Notes: a model not told the origin generated them from the letters alone. Shown: positions 23,784 to 35,054, counted from the stretch's first letter. The stretch: 64,000 bases of DNA from Vigna angularis (GCF_016808095.1 NC_068973.1:35086077-35150076); one strand, 5' to 3'. Numbers and translations are program-made.

Positions 23784-24896
23784 TTAGTGCCCACCACCAA
23801 ATCCAGCACCACCGCCACCACCAAAACCACCACTAATTCCAAAGCCACCACCGCCACCAAATCCCCCACCTCCTCCTCCTCCGATTCCTCCTCCAACTCC
23901 ACCTCCACCTCCAAACCCTCCTCCTCCACCTACACCACCTCCAACCCCACCACCACCGCCAAACCCACCTCCTCCACCAGCACCACCACCTCCCCCTACA
24001 CCACCACCCGCTCCTCCTCCAATGCCTCCACCCACACCATGACCAAGTCCACCGCCGCCACCCGCTCCCCCTCCAACGCCACCACCACCTCCTAAACCAC
24101 CACCCGCTCCCCCTCCAATGCCACCACCACCTCCCAAACCACCACCACCTCCCAAACCACCACCGCCTCCTGCTCCACCTCCAATGCCACCACCGACACC
24201 ATGACCAAGCCCACCACCTGCTCCTCCTCCAATGCCGCCACCAACACCATGACCAAGCCCACCTCCACCTCCTAAACCACCACCACCACCTGCTCCTCCC
24301 CCAATACCACCACCACCACCAAGCCCACCTCCACCTCCTAAACCACCACCACCACCTGCTCCTCCTCCAACGCCACCACCAATACCGTGACCAACTCCAC
24401 CACCACCACCAAGCCCACCTCCACCTCCACCTCCTAAGCCACCACCACCACCTGCTCCTCCTCCAATGCCTCCACCCACACCATGACCAAGTCCGCCACC
24501 ACCACCGACTCCGTGACCAAGCCCACCTCCACCTCCCAGACCACCACCACCACCAAGCCCACCTCCACCTCCAAGGCCTCCACCAGCACCTCCACCAAAT
24601 CCAGCACCCCCGCCAAGTCCGCCACCTGCACCTCCTCCAAGACCTCCACCACCACCAAGACCACCTCCTCCCCCGGCACCACCACCTACGCCACCTCCTC
24701 CTCCCAAACCACCACCAAAACCAATTCCACCGCGCTTAAACCCTCTCTTGATAATCCCAGGCCCCAACAGATGAGGGGGATGAATCAAATGCTTGTCATC
24801 CTTAACCTTTGCCACCTCCCCCACTACCAACGAACCACAACCAAGTACAATGCAGAAGGCAAACACGACAACAATGCCATCCGAAACAACTTTCAT
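23784..24896 (-). CDS. Secreted glycine-rich protein, long repeat form
   Basis: Minus-strand single exon, 370 residues from the ATG at 24896. An in-frame ATG 63 nt further upstream exists, but the shared MKVVS start with the paralogue at 27448 favours the downstream one. Residues 1 to about 27 form a signal peptide (MKVVSDGIVVVFAFCIVLGC). A short Lys/His/Pro linker follows. From about residue 57 to the end the protein is almost wholly Gly-rich repeats of the types GGGGLGGG, GGGAGGGG and GHGVGGGIGGGA, ending GFGGGH. This is typical of class I plant glycine-rich wall proteins. A TATA-like element (minus-strand ACTATATATAATC, 24971-24983) sits about 80 bp before the ATG. Proline/threonine-rich ORFs on the other strand are shadows. 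Confidence 0.9.
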   Translation of the reverse strand: MKVVSDGIVVVFAFCIVLGCGSLVVGEVAKVKDDKHLIHPPHLLGPGIIKRGFKRGGIGFGGGLGGGGGVGGGAGGGGGLGGGGGLGGGAGGGLGGGAGFGGGAGGGLGGGGGLGGGGGLGGGGGLGHGVGGGGGLGHGVGGGIGGGAGGGGGLGGGGGGGLGGGGGVGHGIGGGVGGGAGGGGGLGGGGGLGGGGGIGGGAGGGGGLGGGGGLGHGVGGGIGGGAGGGLGHGVGGGIGGGAGGGGGLGGGGGLGGGGGIGGGAGGGLGGGGGVGGGAGGGGGLGHGVGGGIGGGAGGGVGGGGGAGGGGGFGGGGGVGGGVGGGGGFGGGGGVGGGIGGGGGGGFGGGGGFGISGGFGGGGGAGFGGGH

Positions 24897-24970
24897 CGTA
24901 AGATGAAGAGGAAGAAGAGAAAGACAATGTGAAAGTGAGAGTAATGCGATTTGGTGCAATGAAGGAGTGA

Positions 24971-24983
24971 GATTATATATAGT
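24971..24983 (-). promoter_or_regulatory. Probable TATA box of the long glycine-rich gene
   Basis: Minus-strand ACTATATATAATC about 80 bp upstream of the chosen ATG. The distance fits a core promoter with a leader of about 45-50 nt. Confidence 0.55.
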
Positions 24984-27010
24984 AAAAGAGTATGTAAGAG
25001 AAGAAGGTTGAATTCACTGAAATTACTGAACTGCCACTTGTGAAGAAGTAAATGAGGCTTACCTGTCTTCAACTGAGAGATTTAATTGCTCAACTGTCCT
25101 CCTCTCCTACGCGCTCTGAAATGAAGTCACTGTTTCAATATAACATAGCATATCAGGGTTTTTGACCACTTGGCTTCTGCTTTTTATTTTCCCTATTATT
25201 CCATTACCCCTGTTGTCTCTCTGTCCCCGTGCTAATGCTTCTGCACATTTATTTCTTTTTTTTTCACACTTGCACGGTACTCTTAAACTGGTTCTGCATT
25301 ATTGGGTTTATCATATTCATTCAGCTTCCTGTGGCCGCCATTAATGGTTCCTTCTCATACAATTAATGCAGCAACCAAACAATGTCCTCTCTACAGTACA
25401 ATCTTCTTCACGCAACAACACGTCAATTTGCATGCATTATGATAGTTACCAATCCAAGTTTCAGTCATCAGATTGGTACATGGACCCGGCTTTTGTTGGG
25501 AAGAAATTTTACTAAAATGGTACATAGTATCTCGAGTTAAATTTACTCTTCAGGTACCTATATTTACAACAATATATCTGTTCTTAAACACAATTTTCCT
25601 ATTTGATTATGCAGAGCTTTTCTTGTTCACAGCTTGGTTAATTATTCAATATCAACAGCTAGTGATTAATGCTTCTGTTTGCAATGAGATGGTGACGAAT
25701 GAGATAAAATCTGCCTGTGTTTGACGAGGGAGATGGATACAATTTTTACTAAGAAATGGAGTTTATGTATGTGAGAGAGCTCATTTCGTAGCCAATTAGG
25801 AACGCGGGAAATTGAATGGGAGAAAGATAGTAAAATCATCAACTTCCCTATTTTGCATGCATGTGGTCCTTCCGACATGAGAAGAGAAAAATGTGTTTTC
25901 GTATCTCAAGACCTGTTTAGTTTTCTTCTCTCTTTTATCGGAAGTTATTTTCCAAAGGACCATCGTATTTTAAAAACTTTTTTTAATAATTTTTTTTATT
26001 GGTTCATATATTTAAAATTGGACTAATTACAAGCTGTTATGTTGTTGTAAACAAGTCGTTAAAAAAAGTTATTAAAAAGATATTTTTCTTCTCTAAAACA
26101 ATTTCATTCATTTCTCATTCAAAATTTATCGTATTTGAAAATTCTTTTTTAAAAATAAGTGTCTCTTTAAAGTATGAATTTCCTTTTTTATTTTACCAAT
26201 AAAGTCTAACATAGTTGTGAATAATTAAGTTTCTAAAACATCTAAAAGAAACTTAATTCTTCGATATTGTATATGAAGAATATTTTGTTTTCATTTGTTT
26301 CTTTGATTCTTCTTAAAACTATATTTTATGTGGCTATTCTCTCCTAGCTATCTTTTAGCAATCATATTTAGTTATATCTTAAAAACAGTTTTAAAATAGT
26401 TTTTGAAAATTAAAGTTAAACACATTTGAATGACCAAAATGTTCTTATTTTCATATATTGATTAAAAATTATAATACATATTATTATATTATTAAAGAAG
26501 ACTGTCAAACACATATATATTTGGAAGCAGAATTTTAAACCAGTTTTTCCTTTTAGATTGTGTTGTGCTGCATGGAATATCATAACAAGCATTTCCATAT
26601 AATTAAAAGAATAATGATACATATCCACCTTCATTTGATTTATATATTATATATGTTTTTATCTTTTTTCTTTTATCACATGATATTATTTATAAATCTA
26701 TTATTTTTATTTTTTAATATATATTAAATGTTGATGCATCTTTTTATTATTCATAAATCATTTTTCAATCCAAATAGTTTCACAGCATCGTCTACTTTAC
26801 GGTGCACGTAACTAAAATATGTAATTTAATATTTTATCTTCGCAAATAGATGATGATAATGCTGACTTGCCTGTTCATGCACCATTCTTATACATTTTAG
26901 ACCTTCTTTTTTAACACCAATCAGCACTTTTATTTATTTATTTTCTCTCTCCTGTTTTTATAATCTCTCATACTTATATATAATTATATTAGTTTCACCG
27001 AACGTAATAG
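24984..27010. other. Intergenic between the two glycine-rich genes
   Basis: Holds the promoter region of the long glycine-rich gene at the left and the 3' flank of the short one at the right. The rest is AT-rich; ORFs at 25162, 25473, 25999 and 26416 have no recognisable features. Confidence 0.45.
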
Positions 27011-27200
27011 TTAATTTTTTTCCCCATTAAAGCCACTACCAAGGTCTTCACCTTTGCCAAATCCGAAACCCCTGCCAAATCTGGAACTGCTGCCATATCC
27101 GGGACCGCTACTGGCGTCGACCCCGAATCCGCCGCCGAATCCGCTGCCGAATCCGCCACCGGATCCGCTGCCGAATCCGTTGCCGAATCCGCTGCCGAAT

Positions 27201-27232
<32 letters not shown>

Positions 27233-27448
27233 ACCGCCGCCGAGAAAGCCGCTGCCGGGATAATTACCTCCAAAGATCGCACCATCCTTAATCCCTTTGT
27301 TGGTATTGGCAGGCCCCTGCAAATGTTGCGGTTGTGGATGATTCAAAGAGTGGTCATCCTTTGGTACACCTCCCTCTACCAAGGAACTAGTGGCAAGCAG
27401 AATGCAGAAAGCAAACACAATCGCAATGCCGTTTGAAACAACTTTCAT
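27011..27448 (-). CDS. Secreted glycine-rich protein, short paralogue
   Basis: Minus-strand single exon, 145 residues from the ATG at 27448, ending FNGEKN. The signal peptide MKVVSNGIAIVFAFCILL matches that of the long gene 2.1 kb downstream, and the following linker (His/Pro/Gln-rich) is similar in layout, so the two are tandem paralogues. The Gly-rich part differs: a run of 15 or so glycines is followed by GFGSGFGNGFGSGSGGGFGS-like units with Phe and Ser instead of Leu/Ala/Val. This is probably an extracellular structural protein. A TATA-like stretch at 27513-27525 lies about 65 bp before the ATG. An in-frame ATG 51 nt upstream is less likely, because the signal peptide starts at MKVVS. Confidence 0.88.
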
Positions 27449-27512
27449 TGTGAGATCTGAGAGGATGGAGGAAGAGAAAAAGGTATTGATGCAATGCAAC
27501 GAAGGAGCTAGA

Positions 27513-27525
27513 GTATATATATATA
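27513..27525 (-). promoter_or_regulatory. Probable TATA box of the short glycine-rich gene
   Basis: A run of TATATATATATA upstream of the ATG at 27448, at core-promoter distance. The same arrangement is seen in the paralogue. Confidence 0.5.
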
Positions 27526-28232
27526 CACTGAAATTAGTAGCTATAAATGATTGTAGGAAAGTTCACTTCACTCGAATCACTCAACCACCACTTTCCAAAG
27601 AGTATATTTCGTTGAGCTATCGTTGCATGAGTGATTTGATTCCCCAACCTCTTCCCCAAAACGCAGCCACTTTCACCGTTGCAAAACAGGTTTCAACACT
27701 TGTTTGATACCATGTAATTGGGAAATAATATTTCATCATTATTTCTTTTTCCATGTAACTTATCTCAGCTAATACATCTTCATCCTTAATTTTTTACCTC
27801 TTCTAATCGAATAAATCATTCTTACTAATCTCAACACCTAAGGATTATTGATTTAATAATTCATTGTTTGACTACTTTTTACACTCTGTATAAACAACCA
27901 ACTTAAGCTTTGTCATTAGCACTCAAACCTCTGAAAGAAATCAATTCAACATCACTTTACAGTTTGTTTGTATAAATCATCCGTGATTTTTTTTTCAACC
28001 ATCTCTAAATTTTATGGGAGTTGATACGTTGATAATTTTTTTTTTCCTTACATCCACATCACAACTCTTACTACTATTATTTTAATAATTTTCTTATAAA
28101 ATTTAACTGAAGACATACTCTTTATTATCAAAAGTTAAACCAAAAGTATTATTTTTCTAAGTCTTCTGCACGCAACTCCCTCGTTCAATTTTGCGATTGC
28201 ATAGCACATATATAGTCCACAACACCATGCAT

Positions 28233-28242
<10 letters not shown>

Positions 28243-28314
<72 letters not shown>
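28243..28314. repeat. (TA)n microsatellite preceded by (CA)n
   Basis: About 36 TA units following a short ACACAC run. Confidence 0.95.
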
Positions 28315-28319
<5 letters not shown>

Positions 28320-28519
28320 GAATACAAACTTACTAAAAACGAGAGATATCTTCTGTAGAATTATCTAACAACATATTTGTTTCTTCCCACCTATAGCTAG
28401 AGCATTTAGAAATAATGTTTTCCTAAGCTCACACTACTAAAATGATCATCACAAAAAAGAAAACAACATATAGATAGACAACAAAAAAATAAAGGTAAGC
28501 TAGAATATCAAACAATTAA

Positions 28520-28520
<1 letters not shown>

Positions 28521-28582
<62 letters not shown>
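28521..28582. repeat. (TA)n microsatellite
   Basis: About 30 TA units. Confidence 0.95.
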
Positions 28583-28585
<3 letters not shown>

Positions 28586-28939
28586 ATTTAAACATCATAC
28601 ACAAGACAAACATATCACACCAAAACAATCAAACACTTTATGCATGACAATGCTGTGATTGGACTAGCCGAACTTAGAATGAATGAATAGTTATGACAGG
28701 TTGTGCACTTGTGGTGGCTACTACTGCTTTGCAAAGCCCTTGCCAATTGATTTCACCCTACCACACATCACAAGGTTAGTCTTCAAACGCCCTTTTGTCA
28801 AATGTAGAAAGGCCCCTCAAGCTCGAACCTCTCGGTACTCTCACCACATGCGTCAAACCTCTCTATTTTAGAATGTATGACCATTAGAGTGTCAGGATAA
28901 CCTCCAATATTGAGCTCCATACATTCATACTAACACACT

Positions 28940-29500
28940 CACTAGTGCAGAATTAACCTTTAACGTCACCCCAAAGACGTCCGTCCACCAAAACCCCAAT
29001 GTAAATAATTGACCGGTGGCATAAATGTAAATAATTGAGTGTGGAGATGTCCGACCCCCTCCAGGACGGACGTTCAAAAGGCTGACGAGAGAGTTGAAGA
29101 TTCAGCCTTTTGAACGTCCGTTTTGGAGGGGGCCGAACGTCTAAAATATGTAGACGTCCGGCCCCCTCCAGGACGGACGTTCAAAAGGCTGAAACAATCA
29201 ACTCTTCAACTCCACCCGTCAGTCTTTTGAACGTCCGTCTTGGAGGGGGCCGGACGTCTATAATATTGTAGACGTCCGGCCCCCTCCAGAACGGACGTTC
29301 AAAAGGCTGAATCTTCAACTCTCCCGTCAGCATTTTGAACGTCCATTAGAGGGGTCGAACGTCTACAATATTATAGACGTCCGGCCCCCTCCAGGACGGA
29401 CGTTCAAAAGGCTGACAAGTGGAGTTGAAGAGTTGATTGCTTCAGCCTTTTGAACGTCCGTCCTGGAGGGGGCCCGACGTCTATATATAGTAGACGTCCA
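28940..29500. mobile_element. CACTA-like (En/Spm) terminus with subterminal hairpin array
   Basis: The sequence from 28940 begins CACTAGTGCAGAATTAACC, which has the form of a plant CACTA-superfamily terminal inverted repeat. It is followed by dense copies of GACGTCCG/CGGACGTC motifs in both orientations, as expected for subterminal transposase-binding repeats. No matching inverted terminus was found in the rest of the window and no transposase is present. This is therefore one end of a truncated element, or the partner end lies outside the window. The assignment of superfamily is inference from the TIR form. Confidence 0.6.
29046..29499. repeat. Array of four alternating roughly 42-bp inverted-repeat hairpins
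   Basis: Forward arms F1-F4 (29046-29085, 29151-29192, 29269-29310, 29374-29415) read approximately TAGACGTCCGGCCCCCTCCA continuing to AAAAGGCTGA. Reverse arms R1-R4 (29102-29143, 29219-29260, 29327-29365, 29442-29483) are their complements. They alternate F-R-F-R-F-R-F-R, with a partial fifth forward arm at 29491-29499. The loops are 15-26 bp. Loop 1 is the reverse complement of loop 3, and loop 2 is the reverse complement of loop 4. Confidence 0.9.
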
Positions 29501-30068
29501 AATGGGTTCTTACATATACAAATAATACCAAAGTTCTAAAATAAATATAATCAAATAACAAAAGCTAATCTATGACAAATGATTATTCTAATTAATAAAA
29601 CTTAACTAAACTTGACTAAACATGATATATATTTAAATATAAAAAAAATTAACTTGTAATTGAAGTTAATCAAATTTAATTTCTAAATTAGTTAAATTAA
29701 CCCAAAAACTAAAATAATTTAGTCTATAATTAATATAACATCCAAAATTTATGGAAATTTTAAGCTCTTAGAGTATTACTTAGTGATAAACAAAAATTCA
29801 TAAATTATTTATAACAGGATTTAAGTATAATTACAGTCCTTTCAAACAAAATAGATACATTTCTCCTTAACTTATGATATCCTCATTTAAGGTTCCTTCT
29901 ACTCTAGGCCTTAAGTAACCTTTCTCTGACTCTTGTGCTACTGCCACTATTTGCTCCATTTGTTGGTCACGTATTTATATACGATCATCACGCATATATA
30001 AGGATAAAATCAAACAAACACAAAGAAATAAAAGGAAGGATAAGTTAATACATTTAAAATAAATAAAA

Positions 30069-30106
<38 letters not shown>

Positions 30107-30236
30107 ATATATATAATATATATAATATAATATGGTAACATACATTATTATTAACTTATATTTGAGAGAAAATAAGTTCTTAGATTAACTTGTATCATTT
30201 CTCCATATTTTACTACTCAATTATTGACTTAGTGAA
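29501..30236. other. AT-rich DNA between hairpin array and copia element
   Basis: No gene. It contains a (TA)n-like tract with ATAATATA interruptions at about 30076-30130. Confidence 0.5.
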
Positions 30237-30241
30237 TATTG

Positions 30242-30452
30242 TGTTAGTCTGTTACTGCTAATAGCAATGTGTGTGAGAATACAGAGTTATGGTAGAGGGA
30301 ATGAGACGTATGAATTGTAAAATGAAGAAAATGTATTTCATTTAAAAAAACTAAAGTGAGAATGGTACAGTCTGGTATATATGTAAAAGGCAAAGTGGAA
30401 TTGGTCAAATCTACATGACCGTTATTACAGTTGCAATTTAAACTACTCAACA
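30242..30452 (-). repeat. 3' LTR of the minus-strand copia element
   Basis: 211 bp with TG...CA ends, paired with 34844-35054. The gag-pol stop codon (30447-30449) lies just inside it. Confidence 0.95.
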
Positions 30453-33400
30453 CACCCCTCCTAAAGTGAAACTGTTGAAAGATCTAATTCCAAGGTGTTC
30501 TCTCAATTTCTGAAATCTGTTTTGGCGAAGTGCTTTGGTAAAAATATCAGCAGCTTGATCCTCAGTTGGGCAATGTAGAAGATCAAGTTTCTTCTTATCA
30601 ACTTGCTCTCTCAAGTAATGATACCGTGTTTCTATGTGTTTGCTGCGTCCATGTGCCACAGGATTTCTGGCAAGGCTGATTGAAGATTTGTTGTCTATCA
30701 TGAGCTTCACTGGTTTGCAATAGTTGATCATCAGTTCATCAAGCATCGCTTCAATCCAAGCACACTGACATGCGGTTTCTGAAGCAGCTACATATTCGGC
30801 CTCGCATGAAGACAGTGCAACAATGTTTTGCTTCTTCGAGCACCAACTAAATGTAGCTTCCATGAACTTGAGTACATATCCGAAAGTGCTTTTTCTGTCA
30901 AGCTGATCTCCAGACCAATCAGAGTCACTCCATGCTTCCAGAACTTCATTCATTTCATTGTGTTTCTTTGGATAAAATAGACCATAATCTGTTGTTCCCT
31001 TTAGGTATCTTAATATGTGTTTGGCAGCACTGAGATGTGATTGTCTCGGATCTCCCATATACCTGCTAATCAATCCAACACCGTAAGAAATATCAGGTCT
31101 ACTGTTGCATACATACCTGAGTGAGCCCACGATCTGCTTATACAAGGTTGCGTCAACTCTTTCATCCTCTGCTTGCAGTGTCAGTTTTGTGTTGGCCATT
31201 ATGGGTGTACATGTGCTGTTGCAATTCTCCATGCCAAACCGCTTCAAAATATCACTTACATACTTCTTTTGATGCACTAGGATTCCACCATCTACACGTG
31301 AAAATTCCAGCCCAAGAAAATAACCTAGACTTCCGAGATCAGTCATCTCAAAGTCTTCTTTCATCCTAGCTTTGAACTCATTGATTTCTTCTTCATTATT
31401 ACCTGTTATTAATAGATCATCTACATACAAACAGATTAATACAATGCCATTGTTACTAACCTGTTTTGAGTAGACTCCAAACTCAACCCTGCATTTCTTG
31501 AATCCATTTTTTATCAGCCAGGAGTTAATGTGTGTGTTCCAGGCTCGTGGTGCTTGTCTTAGCCCATATAACGCCTTGTTGAGTTTGAACACTTTAGCTT
31601 CTTCACCCTTTTTGACAAATCCAGGAGGCTGTGTCACATATACTTCCTCTTCCAACGGGCCATTTAAGAAGGCTGACGTCACGTCCATCTGACTGATTTC
31701 CCAGCCTTTTGCATTTGCTATAGCTACCACAAGCCTTACGGTCTCTAACCTTGCTACTGGTGCAAATACGTCTGTAAAATCCACTCCAGGCTTTTGGAGA
31801 AAGCCTTTCGCAACTAATCTCGCTTTTAGCTTGGATATGCTTCCATCTGGTTTTAGTTTAGTTTTGAATACCCATTTGACTTCTATCCGATGCTTGTGTC
31901 TAGGCAGTTATGTCATCGTCCATGTGTCGTTCTTCTCAATTGCCTTTAATTCTTCTACCATAGCTTCCTTCCATTTCTCTTCTCTGATAGCTTGTTCCCA
32001 AGAAAGTATCTCTGTATCAACAAGAAAGGCATCATGAAAAATCTCACCTGTTTCTGTAATCTCTCTATCAGTATAGACCTCATGATTCATTAATCTTGTG
32101 GAAGGAAATCTGGTACGTTGTGATTTCCTGATGTTGTCAACTTCTTCATTTGTAGCCATCTGATCACCAGCCTCAGGTCTCTTATCTTCTAACCAGTTGG
32201 GAACTATTCTGTTAGAACTTGAAGTTGAATCCAATTCCTGCCAATTATAGGTTGCTGATTCATCAACAATAACATCCCTACTGATTACAATCACCTTTTT
32301 TTTCGGGTTGTACATCCTGTAGGCACCTGTGTTGTGATATCCAACTAGTATTAAAGCTTCACTCTTGTCTTCTAATTTTCTTCTCTTCTCATCTGGAATG
32401 TGCTTATGACAGATTGATCCAAATATTCTCAGATGTTTTATTGATGGCTTGACTCCAGTCCATGCCTCTTCAGGAGTAGAGTCTATCAAAGCCGTGGTTG
32501 GGCACCTATTCAACAAGTAGGCTGCTGTAACAACAGCTTCTCCCCAGAGATTGTGTGGTAGATTCTTTCCTTTCAGCAAGCATCTTGTCATCTCAACTAG
32601 AGTTCTGTTTCTCCTTTCGGCTAAACCATTGTGCTGTGGGGTGTAGGGTGCTGTGACTTCATGATTAATTCCCTTTCCTTCACAAAACTTGTTCATCTCG
32701 CCTGAGTTGAATTCTCCACCTCCATCAGTCCGAAGTATCTTGACTTGTAGGGCAGATTGTCGCTCAACAAATGCACAGAATTTAACAAAATATGAGTAAA
32801 CTTTCTTTTTTTCTTTTAGCAAATATACCCATAATTTTCTTGTCCATTCATCAACAGAAAGGAGAAAATATTTATTACCTTCATATGTAGTTGTCTCGAA
32901 TAGACCACAAACATCTGCATGCACGATTTCAAGCGGCTGTTTGGCACGTTTTGGAGCAGATTTCCCGAACCTTGACCTGGTTTGTTTGCCCAGAATGCAC
33001 TCTTCACACAGTTTCTCTGGAACAGTAATCAGAGGAATTCCTTTTACTAAATCTTTGCTGTTTAACAGGCTTAAACTTCTAAAGTTTAAGTGCCCTAGCC
33101 TGTAGTGCCATTTCCAACTTTCATCTTCAATACTCATAGATGATAAGCATTGTATGGTAGAAGCATTTAGATTGACCTTGAAGGTTCTGTTCTTAGCAAT
33201 TGGAGCCTTGATTATTAGGCGATCTTTTTTATCAAACACTTCTATTGAATTGTCACGCATGATCATGGAGTAACCTTTCTCAAGAAGCTGTCCAAGGCTC
33301 AATAAGTTGCTCTTCATACTGGGAACAAATAGCACTTCATCCATATAGGCAGTCTCTCCATTCTTGCATGTGAGCAAGACTTTTCCCACTCCTTCTACCA

Positions 33401-34772
33401 TCACCATGCTGTCATCTGCAAACCTTATCTTGCTTTTCTTACTTGAATCTAATTCAACCAGCCAATCTCTTCTTCCAGTCATATGGTTGGAGCATCCCGT
33501 GTCAAGATACCAACTTTGATCATTCTCCACATGTTCTTGATTGTAGTTTGTCAACATAACGCGTCTTTCTTTTATCTTTGCATCTGCATGTTGTCTCTCA
33601 CCTGCATGTGACACAAATTTAATACATTCATTATGTGTACCTGATTGACAACAGCTGTCCTTTATTTCTCCACTGTCTGTCAAACGTGTCGTGTTGTCCA
33701 TGGGTAACGTGTAATCCACATTCTTCCAGCACATGTCCTTTGACATCGAATCTTTGTCCATTTTTCTAATTTCACTTGCAACACCCATTAATACCACTAA
33801 TTCTGATTCACAGTCATGGGCATCCTGTGCCAGATTTGCAGTATCATCACTTTTACCCTTCGTGGTTGATTCGTTGTGCCAGCAATCATAAGAATAGTGA
33901 CCATACTTCTTGCAAACGTAACATTGTATGTTCCGTTTATCTGTGCCTTTCCTGCCTCTACCTCTCGGACATCTACCACCTCTGCTACCTCCATCTTCTC
34001 CGTTTTCTTCATCATTCTGTTCTGAGTATGTCGTATTTCTTCCTTCATTTCGTCCACCTCTACCTCTCGATCTTCCTCGGCCTCTACCTCGGTTCTTGTA
34101 GTTTTTCTTCGTTCTTGCTTGAAGAGCTTGCTCCGTTGCTTGTATCGCAGCTGCTTTCTCAGCATTCTTTCTTTCAAGCAGTCTCTGTTCATGTGCGACG
34201 AGTGAATTCTGTAATTCTTCTATTTTCAACGAGTCGAGGTCTTTACACTCTTCAATGGTGATTACAATGTGATCATACTGCGGGGTTAAAGTACGCAAAA
34301 CTTTTTCAATTAATTTTCTATCCTTAACAATTTTTCCGCAGGCCCTCGTATCATTGATGAGATTCTGGATTCTGCCCATGTATTCTATCACGGTTTCTTC
34401 CGTCCCCATGCCCAGAAGTTCATATTGACGCTGTAACGCTTGTAGTCGCACCTTTTTTACTTTTCCCGTATTCCCATAACCTTCTTGGAGAATATCCCAG
34501 GCTTCCTTGGCAGTGGACGCTTTAGAGATCTTTTGAAAAATGGTTGGAGAAACGCATTGATGAAGAAGCATTCTGGCTTTGCAATCCAGGCGACGTTCTT
34601 CCTTTTGAAGTTTCTTCACTGCTGCTGTATCGTCTTCTTTCATTTCTTTAACTCCCTGTTTCATGACTTCATCAACCTCTTGATACCCTAGAATCGCCTC
34701 CATCTTAACGCACCAGTCATCATAGTCTTTTCCATCGAAAACTGGAAGATTGTTGTGAACCATGTTTGCCAT
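30447..34772 (-). pseudogene. copia gag-pol polyprotein with one internal stop
   Basis: One frame of 1441 codons from the ATG at 34772 to the stop at 30447, interrupted only by a TAA at 31908-31910 (codon 955), between integrase and reverse transcriptase. Domains: gag (about 1-230) with an Arg/Gly-rich stretch; CCHC knuckle at 284-297 (CYVCKKYGHYSYDC); aspartic protease with DTG at 424-426; GAG-pre-integrase His/Cys motif near 556-592; integrase DDE with D620, D683 and E719 (35 residues between the last two). After the stop come reverse transcriptase with YVDD at 1116-1119 and RNase H near the C-terminus. Frame and codons resume perfectly after the stop, so a single substitution explains the break. 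As it stands it would give Gag-PR-IN without RT, so the copy is probably non-autonomous. Confidence 0.93.
30453..30472 (-). other. Polypurine tract of the minus-strand copia element
   Basis: On the minus strand, CTTTAGGAGGGGTG directly precedes the 3' LTR. It is the expected position and composition for plus-strand DNA priming. Confidence 0.8.
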
Positions 34773-34829
34773 CGCACCACTCTTTGATCGTCACCAAAGA
34801 TTCTGCGAATGTCCCGAATCGAAACGAAA

Positions 34830-34843
34830 GCTTTGAATACCAC
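34830..34843 (-). other. Primer-binding site of the minus-strand copia element
   Basis: Immediately inside the 5' LTR the minus strand reads GTGGTATTCAAAGC. This resembles the initiator-Met tRNA complement TGGTATCAGAGC with an extra T and a substitution, so it is a diverged PBS. Confidence 0.7.
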
Positions 34844-35054
34844 TGTTAGTCTGTTACTGCTAATAGCAATGTGTGTGAGAATACAGAGTTATGGTAGAGG
34901 GAATGAGACGTATGAATTGTAAAATGAAGAAACTGTATTTCATTTAAAAAAACTAAAGTGAGAATGATACATTCTGGTATATATGTAAAAGGCAAAGTGG
35001 AATTGGTCAAATCTACATGACCGTTATTACAGTTGCAATTTAAACTACTCAACA
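34844..35054 (-). repeat. 5' LTR of the minus-strand copia element
   Basis: 211 bp, three differences from the 3' LTR (one near 34933 and two near 34966-34972). Followed by the TATTG target duplication. Confidence 0.95.

Larger units (their letters stand above)
27530..28939. other. Intergenic with two large (TA)n tracts
   Basis: No gene recognised. The stretch 28683-28935 is less AT-rich and looks like part of a dispersed repeat (a 62-codon ORF there has no domain). It directly precedes the CACTA-like terminus. Confidence 0.4.
30242..35054 (-). mobile_element. Complete Ty1-copia LTR retrotransposon (minus strand), one nonsense codon
   Basis: A 4813-bp element flanked by the perfect 5-bp target duplication TATTG (30237-30241 and 35055-35059). 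Two 211-bp LTRs begin TGTTAGTC and end CTCAACA, differing at three positions that I counted. The primer-binding site next to the 5' LTR resembles the initiator-Met type but is imperfect. A purine-rich tract abuts the 3' LTR. The internal region is a single gag-pol frame with one internal stop. The small size, short LTRs and gag sequence suggest the Ale/Retrofit lineage (inference). The three LTR differences (about 1.4%) indicate a fairly recent insertion. Confidence 0.95.

Noticed and set aside
23739..24932. Plus-strand Thr/Ser/Pro/Lys-rich ORFs opposite the long glycine-rich gene
   Set aside because: Antisense translation of GGN codons gives such low-complexity proteins. The minus frame has the signal peptide, ATG, stop and TATA box.
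29046..29499. Regular repeat-spacer layout resembling a CRISPR array
   Set aside because: Repeats alternate in orientation, spacers are related to each other by inversion, and the genome is eukaryotic.
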